Origin: Bacteroidales bacterium
GTDB taxonomy: Bacteria; Bacteroidota; Bacteroidia; Bacteroidales; Bacteroidaceae
DNA length: 15,514 bases
Direction of reading: 5' to 3'
Assembly: GCA_004555425.1 (NCBI GenBank)
Contig: SFID01000052.1
Coordinates: 1-15,514 of the forward strand
Of the stretch, positions 1 through 7,080 are shown one piece after another (positions within the stretch are counted from its first letter, which is position 1; every line of letters starts with the position of its first letter). Position numbers and translations under genes: made by a program. The notes beneath the pieces were generated by a model that ran no database searches, was not told the DNA's origin, and worked only from the letters and a program-made list of their open reading frames with translations.

Positions 1-14
1 TTTTCTGTTTATCG

Positions 15-144
15 CCTTGAAGAGGATGTCAGCCTTCTGAAAGAAGGTGGGGTTAGGCTTTCGGTTTGGGCGTTAAGAGCTTGCTCTTATAAGACCAAAC
101 CGAAAGCCTAACACCAGGGGCTTTGCCCCCCATCCTCTTCAAGG
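15..144. repeat. Cloverleaf-like nested inverted-repeat element
   Basis: Four stems nest as in a cloverleaf. The outer stem is a perfect 14 bp (15-28 with 131-144). Inside it lie a small hairpin (33-37 with 43-47), a perfect 18-bp stem (52-69 with 95-112) capped by a 7-bp hairpin (74-80 with 83-89), and a third hairpin (117-121 with 125-129). A T-rich run (147-158) follows on the + strand, so as RNA it could also terminate transcription. No coding potential is evident. A decayed relative lies at 14789-14890, which argues for a dispersed repeat family. Its function is unknown: it could be a mobile palindromic element, a structured RNA or a terminator. Confidence 0.7.
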
Positions 145-256
145 GGTTTTTCTTGTTTTTGTCATCCATCACGTTCCCTATCAATGAGTGCGAACACCCT
201 ACTCATACAAGCAACGTGCGGTACATTTCTTTCCAGCGCAATTTGCAATTATAAAT

Positions 257-332
257 CCACCTGAGTAGTTACGACAAGAGCAAAAAGACATTTAGATTTC
301 ATTTTAGGTGATTGTGGTAACTACGCAGGTGG
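257..332. repeat. Imperfect inverted repeat, CCTGAGTAGTTAC family
   Basis: Arms 257-272 and 317-332 are 16 bp long with one mismatch, separated by a 44-base AT-rich loop. Each arm contains CCTGAGTAGTTAC or a one-base variant of its complement. The same motif recurs at 14955-14967 and 14976-14988, so this belongs to a short palindromic repeat family dispersed in this chromosome. Confidence 0.6.
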
Positions 333-334
333 CT

Positions 335-382
335 CATTGCAGGCCGAAGGGGGGGGCAACCTTTGACCTGCAATGGTCGGCC
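335..382. repeat. Overlapping small inverted repeats
   Basis: A perfect 9-bp stem pairs 335-343 with 367-375. A second 6-bp complementarity (342-347 with 377-382) overlaps it, so the two could form alternative structures or a pseudoknot. The loop contains a run of seven G. No gene is seen here. Confidence 0.4.
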
Positions 383-388
383 TAAGTA

Positions 389-611
389 GTTAAGGTAGGT
401 TCTATAAATTAGTTTCATTGGAATCTTATTTTATAAATAGACTTGGATGTCTTTACGCCTCTCGCACCGTATCTTTTTGTTTTTCATTCGACCGTATCTT
501 TTTGTTTTTCATTCGGTCACGTAGCCCGCTACGCTCCCTCATGAGAAGCAAAAACCTACGGCACGATAGCCGCAAATACATCGCAATCTAATTTATAGAA
601 CCTACCTTAAC
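389..611. repeat. 223-bp element with perfect 24-bp terminal inverted repeats
   Basis: Bases 389-412 are the exact reverse complement of 588-611; the match stops on both sides. The 175-bp interior has no ORF of note and contains a tandem repeat (466-515). No target-site duplication is evident. The ends suit either a MITE-like non-autonomous element or the inverted repeats of an invertible segment. A related but decayed segment lies at 4187-4380. Confidence 0.6.
466..515 (+). repeat. Two perfect tandem copies of a 25-bp unit
   Basis: Bases 466-490 and 491-515 are identical 25-bp units, each containing TATCTTTTTG and ending in CATTCG. They lie inside the 389-611 element. TATCTTTTTG resembles the Bacteroidota -7 element but has extra T residues, so I do not call a promoter. 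Confidence 0.75.
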
Positions 612-651
612 ATTTCCTTTCCGCTGTGGCCCTCCCGCTTCGCTGTGGCCC

Positions 652-708
652 CTTCACAGGAATGTAACAGGCTTGTAACATCCCAGTCACAACATCCTTG
701 CACCTTTG
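652..708 (+). promoter_or_regulatory. Putative Pho box and promoter of the phosphate operon
   Basis: Four 7-bp units lie at exact 11-bp spacing: CTTCACA (652-658), TGTAACA (663-669), TGTAACA (674-680) and AGTCACA (685-691). Known Pho boxes bound by PhoB/PhoP regulators are 7-bp (6-7 bp) direct repeats with the same 11-bp period (E. coli CTGTCAT-like, B. subtilis TTAACA-like). Nine bases after the last unit is CACCTTTG (701-708), one base from the TAnnTTTG -7 consensus. There is no good -33 element, as expected for an activator-dependent promoter. The downstream genes are both phosphate-uptake genes. The binding protein is inferred. Confidence 0.6.
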
Positions 709-739
709 CACCGGCAAACGTATTAACACCTTATATTAT

Positions 740-2986
740 ATGGAATGGATTTATCTGGGAATGGTTATATTCCTGTTTGTGCTTGCCGCCTTCGACCTTT
801 GGGTGGGCGTGAGCAATGATGCTGTGAATTTCTTGAACTCGGCGATTGGGTCCAAGGTGGCGCGTTTTCGCACCATTGTGTGCGTGGCAGCCTTGGGCGT
901 ATTCTGCGGTGCCGTGATGAGCGATGGTATGATGGACATTGCGCGCCACGGCATTTTCCGTCCCGAGATGTTCCACTTCGATGAAATCATGTGCATCTTT
1001 GTGGCCGTGATGGTGACCGACATTGTGCTGCTTGACGTTTTCAATACGCTCGGTATGCCCACCTCCACGACCGTGTCGATGGTTTTCGAACTTTTGGGAG
1101 CCACCTTCGCCCTGACGCTGCTCAAGATGCAGGATGCGCCGACTGCAGCGGCCTTTGGCGACTATATGAATACGGACAAGGCGTTGCAGGTGATTCTGGC
1201 CATTTTCTTGAGTGTGGCCGTGGCGTTCGTCTTTGGTGCGTTCATTCAGTGGTTGGCGCGCCTGGTGTTCACGTTCCACTATCGCGATGGCCGTTTGAGC
1301 CGCAAGGTGGGACTGTTTGGTGGTCTGGCCATCACCGCCATTGTCTATTTTATGCTGTTCAAGGGCCTCAAGCACCTCTCCTTCATGACCCCCGAGGTGA
1401 AGGATTGGATAGACACGAATGTGTGGGTGGTGCTGGGCTGCACGTTCGTTTTCTTCACGCTGTTGATGCAGGTGCTTTATGCGCTGAGGGTCAATGTATT
1501 TCGCGTGGTGGTGCTTTCAGGCACGTTTGCGCTGGCCACGGCCTTTGCTGGCAACGACCTGGTGAACTTCATCGGTGTGCCCTTGGCGGGTTTCTCTTCG
1601 TTCAGTGAGTTTTCGAATGCAGGAGGTGCAGACCCCGCTGCCTTTACGATGGAGTCGCTCAATGGGCCCGCCACTACGCCCCTTGTCTTTCTGATTGCCG
1701 CAGGCGTGATTATGGTCGTTTCGCTGGCCACCTCGAAGAAGGCGCACAATGTGGTCAAGACCGAGGTAGGCTTGGCGCGCAGCGGCGAGGGCGAGGAGAT
1801 GTTTGGTTCCTCGCGTGTGGCCCGTAGCCTGGTGCGCTGGGGCAATGCCGTGGGCGAGAACGTGGTGCGCTGGACACCTGCCGCCGTGCGCAGTTGGGTG
1901 GACGGTCGTTTCCACGGCGAGTCTCAGCCCGAGGCCGAGGGAGCAGCCTACGACTTGGTGCGCGCTTCGGTCAATCTCGTAGTGGCTGCGCTGCTGATTG
2001 CTCTCGGTACCTCGTTGAAACTTCCCCTCTCGACCACGTACGTCACCTTTATGGTGTCAATGGGTTCGTCGCTGGCCGACCGTGCTTGGAGCCGCGAGAG
2101 TGCGGTATTCCGCATCACGGGTGTGCTGACCGTCATCGGCGGTTGGTTTATCACGGCGGGCGTGGCCTTCACCGCATGCTTCTTCGTGGCTCTGACGATG
2201 TACTACGGTGGCATCGTGGCCATGGCCATCCTGGTGGCCGCCGGCCTCTTTGCCCTCATTCATAGCCAGCGCCGCTACAAGGCCGAGCAGAGCAAGACGG
2301 CAGATGGCGACCTGCTCTTCACGCAGATGCTCACCGAACAGGATACCAACGCCATCCTGCCTATGCTTGAGCGCCACCTCAACGTGGCCTCCAGCGAAAT
2401 CCTCCTGCGCTATGCTGATGAACTCACCGACACCATTGAGGGACTGGGCGCGGAATCCTTGCGCCCAATGCGCCGGGCCGAGAAGAGCCTCCGCAGCGAA
2501 AAGCGTGTGCTCAAGAACCTGCGCCGCCGCGAGACCATCTGCCTGCGCCGCACACCAGCCGAGACGGCCATTCGCCTGAGCACCTCGTTCAACCTGGCCC
2601 ACAACGCCCTGCGCCAACTCCACTACGGACTGGTGCGCATCTCCGAGCCAGCCCTGGAACACGTGGACAATCACTTCACGCCCATCCGCACCGAAGCCTT
2701 CCAGCCATCCCATCCCCTGCTGCGCTGGGCCGAACTGGCACGCTGTGCTGCCGACTGCCTGCGCCACCAGCGTCTGGGCGAAATCGAAGGACTGCGCAAC
2801 GAGTGTACACGACTACGCGAGGAATATGCCCAGATGCGCCGTACGCTCCTCTCCAAACTCAGTGCCGAAGACGTGAACCTGACCGCCGCGACCCTCCACC
2901 TCCACATTGTGCAGGAGGGCGAGCAACTTTGTGTTGAACTGCGCCGACTGCTGGGCAGTATGCGCCAATTCCACGAACAACAATGA
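740..2986 (+). CDS. PiT-family inorganic phosphate transporter with fused C-terminal helical domain
   Basis: Inner-membrane transporter of the PHO4/PiT family, 748 aa, which moves phosphate using an ion gradient. The two inverted family repeats are visible: SNDAVNF near residue 25 with PTSTT at 107-111, and GNDLVNF near 271 with PLSTT at 429-433. About ten hydrophobic segments lie between residues 3 and 507. Residues ~510-748 are soluble, charged and helical. In other bacteria Pit often has a separate PhoU-like (DUF47) partner, so this tail may be a fused equivalent; that is inference. I chose ATG 740 because the protein then begins with a membrane segment; a TTG at 698 would place the start upstream of the -7 element. 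The stop overlaps the porin start in ATGA. The interior (~1740-1950) encodes a cytoplasmic loop unusually rich in R, E and G. Confidence 0.93.
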   Translation: MEWIYLGMVIFLFVLAAFDLWVGVSNDAVNFLNSAIGSKVARFRTIVCVAALGVFCGAVMSDGMMDIARHGIFRPEMFHFDEIMCIFVAVMVTDIVLLDVFNTLGMPTSTTVSMVFELLGATFALTLLKMQDAPTAAAFGDYMNTDKALQVILAIFLSVAVAFVFGAFIQWLARLVFTFHYRDGRLSRKVGLFGGLAITAIVYFMLFKGLKHLSFMTPEVKDWIDTNVWVVLGCTFVFFTLLMQVLYALRVNVFRVVVLSGTFALATAFAGNDLVNFIGVPLAGFSSFSEFSNAGGADPAAFTMESLNGPATTPLVFLIAAGVIMVVSLATSKKAHNVVKTEVGLARSGEGEEMFGSSRVARSLVRWGNAVGENVVRWTPAAVRSWVDGRFHGESQPEAEGAAYDLVRASVNLVVAALLIALGTSLKLPLSTTYVTFMVSMGSSLADRAWSRESAVFRITGVLTVIGGWFITAGVAFTACFFVALTMYYGGIVAMAILVAAGLFALIHSQRRYKAEQSKTADGDLLFTQMLTEQDTNAILPMLERHLNVASSEILLRYADELTDTIEGLGAESLRPMRRAEKSLRSEKRVLKNLRRRETICLRRTPAETAIRLSTSFNLAHNALRQLHYGLVRISEPALEHVDNHFTPIRTEAFQPSHPLLRWAELARCAADCLRHQRLGEIEGLRNECTRLREEYAQMRRTLLSKLSAEDVNLTAATLHLHIVQEGEQLCVELRRLLGSMRQFHEQQ

Positions 2987-4044
2987 AACAGCCCGTTCGC
3001 ATCCCTGCCGCGCTGACGCTCGTGCTTGCCAGCCTCTTGCCCCTTCCCAGTTGCGCAGACAGCATTCCCGAGAGCCGCCTCAGTCAATGGCTGCCCAAGA
3101 TCAACGGAACGATTCGTGCCAAGGGCGAATATCAGACGGAGGAACGTCAAGGACGCTTTGAAGTGCGCAACGCCCGCATCAGTCTGGAAAACAACGACAG
3201 CGCGCCCATCGGCTATCGCGCCGAAATCGACCTCTCGGACGAAGGAAAAATCAAAATGCTTGATGCCTACGTGGGCTACCAGCCTATTCGCGGTATGAAT
3301 ATCCGCCTCGGACAGATGCGCGTGCCCTTCAGTATTGACGCCCACCGCTCGCCCCACCGCCAGTACTTCGCCAACCGCTCCTTTATCGCCAAGCAAGTGG
3401 GCAACGTGCGCGATGTCGGCCTCTGCCTCTCCTACAAATTCAGCAACGTGCCCCTGAGCCTCGAGGTAGGTGCCTTCAACGGCAGCGGACTGACCGACCA
3501 GAAAGATTTCTGGACAAACTCCTTCAACTTCTCGGCCAAGGCAGTCTATGAGCCCTGGCATTGGCTGACGCTCGAAGGCTCGGTGCAGCGCGTATCGCCC
3601 AACAACCATGCCATTTACCTCTACGATGGCGGCCTCGGCCTGCACGCTGCGGGCTGGTGGATAGAAGGCGAAATGATTCGCAAGCACTACGCCAATGATG
3701 CCTTCAAGAATGTCAACGCCTGGAACGTCATGGGCGGCTACACCCTTGGCCTCCACCCGCGCGGCCGAATGGGACAGGAAACGGGCATCAACGCCCTGCG
3801 CTTCCTGTTTCGCTACGACGGTATGACGGACCATAGCAGCGGCACGCTGGACGAGACAGGCGCACTCCAACTGACGGATGCCGCGCGCAACAGACTGACA
3901 GGCGGCCTAACTCTCTGTGGCAGCCGCGGACGCATCAACGCTGAACTAAGACTCAACTACGAAAAGTACTTCTACAAAAAAGCCGCGCTGGCCAAAGAGT
4001 CCGAGCGCGACAAACTGGTGATGGAAGTCATGGTGCACTTCTAG
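2983..4044 (+). CDS. OprO/OprP-type phosphate-selective outer-membrane porin
   Basis: A 353-aa protein resembling the phosphate-selective porin O/P family. Residues 1-25 form a signal peptide (basic start, long hydrophobic core, SCA before the likely signal peptidase I site at 25/26). LPSC is a poor lipobox because of the proline, so a lipoprotein is less likely. The mature protein has alternating amphipathic strands with many aromatic residues, a segment typical of this family (GQMRVPFS, then FANRSFI), and a C-terminal VMVHF whose final Phe is the usual signal for barrel insertion. It overlaps the transporter by 4 bp, so the two are co-translated and probably form an outer- and inner-membrane phosphate path. 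The ion specificity comes from context and family, not from residues I can verify. Confidence 0.85.
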   Translation: MKQPVRIPAALTLVLASLLPLPSCADSIPESRLSQWLPKINGTIRAKGEYQTEERQGRFEVRNARISLENNDSAPIGYRAEIDLSDEGKIKMLDAYVGYQPIRGMNIRLGQMRVPFSIDAHRSPHRQYFANRSFIAKQVGNVRDVGLCLSYKFSNVPLSLEVGAFNGSGLTDQKDFWTNSFNFSAKAVYEPWHWLTLEGSVQRVSPNNHAIYLYDGGLGLHAAGWWIEGEMIRKHYANDAFKNVNAWNVMGGYTLGLHPRGRMGQETGINALRFLFRYDGMTDHSSGTLDETGALQLTDAARNRLTGGLTLCGSRGRINAELRLNYEKYFYKKAALAKESERDKLVMEVMVHF

Positions 4045-4103
4045 CGAGGTGCCGTGGCTGATTATGGAAGTAATGGCGCGACTCAAAGGAGCCCCATTAC
4101 ACT

Positions 4104-4156
4104 GATTACGGATTTTGCAGATGATAGGCCCCATCGCAATCTTCGTAATCTTTTTT
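4104..4156 (+). terminator. Rho-independent terminator of the phosphate operon
   Basis: GATTACG (4104-4110) pairs with CGTAATC (4144-4150), followed directly by six T (4151-4156). An inner helix (TTGCAGATG with CATCGCAA, one bulge) extends the stem. It lies 60 bases after the porin stop. Confidence 0.75.
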
Positions 4157-4186
4157 GTGGGGGGCATCCATAAAGGTTGGCTCCTT

Positions 4187-4380
4187 AAAGTAGGTCCTAC
4201 CTATTTATATGCGATGGGTCGGGAATCTGGCGATTGCGTATGTTGATAGCCTTCGTTTCCTTCGGCTTATTTATGGGGTTTCTTGAGCATATCAGCATTT
4301 GTCTTGATTATCTTTTGTAACTTTGCCATCAAACAACCTAGCGGGCTACGTGATTGTATAAAAAACAAACGACCTACCCC
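4187..4380. repeat. Decayed relative of the 389-611 element, carrying the next operon's promoter
   Basis: Most of the 344-base gap between 4044 and 4389 is this segment. It aligns by eye with the reverse complement of 389-611. The start (TTAAAGTAGGTCCTACC) resembles the terminal repeat, GCGATG follows at a similar distance, and 4340-4353 is an exact 14-bp match to the reverse complement of 517-530. The ends GTAGGTC (4190-4196) and GACCTAC (4371-4377) are inverted. The interior has diverged. Confidence 0.4.
4298..4325 (+). promoter_or_regulatory. Promoter of the helicase-Nudix operon
   Basis: TAACTTTG at 4318-4325 is a perfect match to the Bacteroidota -7 element TAnnTTTG. A TTTG at 4298-4301 may be the -33 element, but the gap of 16 is shorter than the usual 19-21. 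The predicted start is near 4331, leaving a leader of about 58 bases. Confidence 0.6.
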
Positions 4381-4388
4381 AAAAGATT

Positions 4389-6518
4389 ATGGCAAACAGA
4401 TGTTTATATAATGCTTCATTCAAGTTGTTTCTTTCCTCGGATAAGATGAAAATTCTTGGAACACTTCATGACAATTATCATGGAGAGGCTTTGACGACTA
4501 CCAACGAAGCATGGAAGGGGGAAATAGAACTTTTGCAGGACGTGCTTCAACCCTGGGCAAACGAGGCTGGTGAGATAATCTTCGAATATGATATTCCCCG
4601 TCTTAGCAAACGCATTGATGTGGTATTGTTGCTGCGTGGCATCGTTTTTTGTCTCGAGTTTAAGGTTGGGCAAAAAGAAGCCCTACAAGCGGATGTTGAG
4701 CAAGTGATGGATTACGCGCTTGACCTGAAAAATTTCCATCGGTTCAGTCACGACAGAATAATAGTGCCTATATTGGTTCCTACAAACTACAAGCGACGCA
4801 GTACAGATTTCATGCCATCTGCCTACGATGATGACGTGTATAATCCTCTGGTTACTGGTGCAGACATGTTGCAGAAATTATTGACGGAGGTGTTGAACCA
4901 CGCTAAGACATCAGAGGCTGACACCTTCGACAATTGGATAATCAGTCCCTATACACCCACACCCACCATTATTGAGGCGGCCCGTACTCTTTACGAGAGT
5001 CATTCCGTAGAAGAAATCACTCGTCATGAGGCTGACAAGGTTAGTACGGATAAGACCATCGATTATCTGCTACGGATTATCGATCAGAGCAAACGCAATG
5101 CCCAAAAGAGTATCTGCTTCGTTACGGGAGTTCCTGGAGCGGGCAAGACACTTGTAGGACTTGATGTAGCCATTAAGCAGACGTACAGGAAAGAGAACAA
5201 CTCGAAGGAAGATGGGGCTGTATATCTCTCTGGCAATGGCCCGTTGGTGGCAGTATTGACTGAAGCATTAGCGCGTGACAATTATCAGAAGAATAAGAAT
5301 CAGGGGAAACGCATGTCAGACTCACGTAGGGAGGTGAGTGAGTTCATACAGATTATCCATCGTTATCGTGACAACATGCTTGCCAAAATAAAGAATCCCG
5401 TTGAGAATGGTGTCATAGAAATAGACCCTGAAAAAGCCGTAAGGGTGAAATCGGCTGGCTATGGTGAGGTGGAGCATGTCGCCATCTTTGATGAAGCACA
5501 GCGCAGTTGGACGCATAAGAGAATTGCTAATTACCTCAAGCGTGGTGGTACATACGGTAATAAGCTGAAGGTACCCAATTTCCCTTTCTCAGAAGCTGAA
5601 TTCCTTATCTGGTCGCTCGACCAGCGAGAGGATTGGGCGGTCATCATCTGTCTGGTAGGAGGAGGGCAGGAAATAAATACGGGCGAAGCTGGCATCACAG
5701 CATGGATAGAGGCGCTCAATAATCGTTTTCAACATTGGCAAGTCTATATTTCTGACAAACTGACGGAGCCTGAATACGCAGAGGGCAAGGTGAATGAGTT
5801 GCTGCAGAAGAACAGCAAGGTGACGTTCGCCGACAGCCTTCATCTAGCTGTAAATCTCAGGTCATTCAGAGCAGAAAGGCTATCATCATTCATACACTCC
5901 TTACTCTCTTTCAACGATGATGCAAAAGTTCTATATAAGGAAGTAGTTGCAAAGGGCTATCCCATCGTCCTGACACGTGATATGGACAAAGCGCGCAAAT
6001 GGCTTCGCTCTATGGCAAGAGGTACTCAGCAGACGGGCGTATTAGTATCCAAGGAGGCGGCTCGTTTCAAGCCTTTGGCAGTAAACATCCTTGCTCCAGG
6101 TGATGAGAATGCCGTACATTGGTTTCTAGAGGACAAAACAGACATTCGCTCTTCCAACTATCTAGAAGATGCAGCGACAGAGATACAGGTGCAAGGCCTT
6201 GAATTGGATTTCGCCTGCGTACTTTGGGATGCAGATATGCGCTATGTTGACGGACAATGGGAGTACTTCAAGTTCAACGGCAAAAATAAATGGAATTCTG
6301 TGGCCAACACGCCTAATGGTCAAGAATACAAGAAGTACATGTTGAATGCTTATCGAGTGCTCCTAACCCGTGCACGCCTAGGCATGATAATATGCGTCCC
6401 GAATGGCAATGACAGATTGACACCAGAGGGTTTCCCAGAAGACCCAACACGTCTGCCCACTGCCTATAACGGTACGTACGAGTATCTGAAATCATTGGGT
6501 ATTGAGGAAATAGAATGA
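4389..6518 (+). CDS. PD-(D/E)XK nuclease / Schlafen group 3-like SF1 helicase (DUF2075)
   Basis: A 709-aa predicted cytoplasmic nucleic-acid enzyme. The N-terminal ~200 residues carry a nuclease-like core: Asp77 in KRID, then Glu90 and Lys92 in LEFK, the D-x12-ExK pattern of PD-(D/E)XK nucleases. Residues ~240-670 are the DUF2075/SLFN helicase: Walker A GVPGAGKT (247-254), Walker B with DEAQ (368-371), a motif III-like LVGGGQEIN (422-430), motif V-like QVQGLELD (600-607) and motif VI-like YRVLLTRAR (655-663). All ATPase motifs look intact. ATG 4389 is preferred over the internal ATG at 4446 because family members begin with a similar Tyr/Phe-rich lead-in. The gene is clearly less GC-rich than its neighbours, suggesting acquisition. 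It overlaps the Nudix gene in ATGA. The role is unproven; antiphage defence and DNA repair are both possible. Confidence 0.87.
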   Translation: MANRCLYNASFKLFLSSDKMKILGTLHDNYHGEALTTTNEAWKGEIELLQDVLQPWANEAGEIIFEYDIPRLSKRIDVVLLLRGIVFCLEFKVGQKEALQADVEQVMDYALDLKNFHRFSHDRIIVPILVPTNYKRRSTDFMPSAYDDDVYNPLVTGADMLQKLLTEVLNHAKTSEADTFDNWIISPYTPTPTIIEAARTLYESHSVEEITRHEADKVSTDKTIDYLLRIIDQSKRNAQKSICFVTGVPGAGKTLVGLDVAIKQTYRKENNSKEDGAVYLSGNGPLVAVLTEALARDNYQKNKNQGKRMSDSRREVSEFIQIIHRYRDNMLAKIKNPVENGVIEIDPEKAVRVKSAGYGEVEHVAIFDEAQRSWTHKRIANYLKRGGTYGNKLKVPNFPFSEAEFLIWSLDQREDWAVIICLVGGGQEINTGEAGITAWIEALNNRFQHWQVYISDKLTEPEYAEGKVNELLQKNSKVTFADSLHLAVNLRSFRAERLSSFIHSLLSFNDDAKVLYKEVVAKGYPIVLTRDMDKARKWLRSMARGTQQTGVLVSKEAARFKPLAVNILAPGDENAVHWFLEDKTDIRSSNYLEDAATEIQVQGLELDFACVLWDADMRYVDGQWEYFKFNGKNKWNSVANTPNGQEYKKYMLNAYRVLLTRARLGMIICVPNGNDRLTPEGFPEDPTRLPTAYNGTYEYLKSLGIEEIE

Positions 6519-6910
6519 AACAGCATAAAACCATAGAGGTCGTTGCCGCCATCATCATCCATGAAGGCAAACTCTTCGCCACCCAACGTGGGTACGGCGA
6601 ATGGAAGGATTGGTGGGAGTTCCCTGGAGGAAAAATTGAATCCAAAGAAACACCCGAAGTAGCTCTGAAGCGGGAGATACGTGAGGAACTAGCAACTGAG
6701 ATTGAGGTGAGAACCCTGCTCACCACGATAGAATACGACTATCCTAAGTTTCATCTTAAGATGCATTGTTTCCAATGCACTTTTGCTAGCGGCCTATTCT
6801 CACTTCGCGAACACGAAGACGCACGTTGGTTGAAGAAAGAGGAACTACATTCCGTAAATTGGCTTCCAGCCGATCAAGAATTGCTACCATTGATAGCTGA
6901 TATTATGTAA
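6515..6910 (+). CDS. Nudix (MutT-like) nucleoside triphosphate pyrophosphohydrolase
   Basis: A 131-aa single-domain Nudix hydrolase, the normal size for MutT/NudG-type enzymes that cleave NTPs or dNTPs to the monophosphate and pyrophosphate using Mg2+. The Nudix box is complete: Gly39, Glu45 and REIREE at 53-58, after the characteristic WEFPGGK. The position usually occupied by the Gly of the box is Ala60. Its start codon overlaps the helicase stop (ATGA), so the two proteins are probably made in fixed ratio and act together. The substrate (damaged, modified or signalling nucleotide) cannot be read from the sequence. No clear terminator follows on the + strand; transcription runs toward the dnaK terminator. 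Confidence 0.9.
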   Translation: MKQHKTIEVVAAIIIHEGKLFATQRGYGEWKDWWEFPGGKIESKETPEVALKREIREELATEIEVRTLLTTIEYDYPKFHLKMHCFQCTFASGLFSLREHEDARWLKKEELHSVNWLPADQELLPLIADIM

Positions 6911-7012
6911 AGGGATGTTCTATAAATAAAGAATCACGTATTCCGTCCCCTATACAAATATGCATAATTTCCAGTGTTTTAGTGCGAAGATTTTGGCTAC
7001 TGCCAAAAACAA

Positions 7013-7048
7013 AGAAAGCGTGTAACTCACCAGAGTCACACGCTTTCT
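7013..7048 (-). terminator. dnaK intrinsic terminator
   Basis: Arms 7013-7028 and 7033-7048 form a 16-bp stem with one mismatch and a 4-base loop. Read on the - strand, it lies 32 bases past the dnaK stop and is followed by a T-rich TTGTTTTT. On the + strand it is followed only by GTTTAATAAAG, so a second role as terminator for the convergent Nudix operon is possible but weaker. Confidence 0.8.
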
Positions 7049-7080
7049 GTTTAATAAAGTATGCTTATTTATACAGGGGC

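Noticed and set aside
698..739. TTG start at 698 giving 14 extra residues on the transporter
   Set aside because: It would place the start upstream of the -7 element and within the promoter; ATG 740 fits the family N-terminus.
2671..3870. - strand open frame of 399 codons
   Set aside because: It is antisense to the porin and the transporter tail, both with family signatures. It crosses two real genes and has low-complexity composition.
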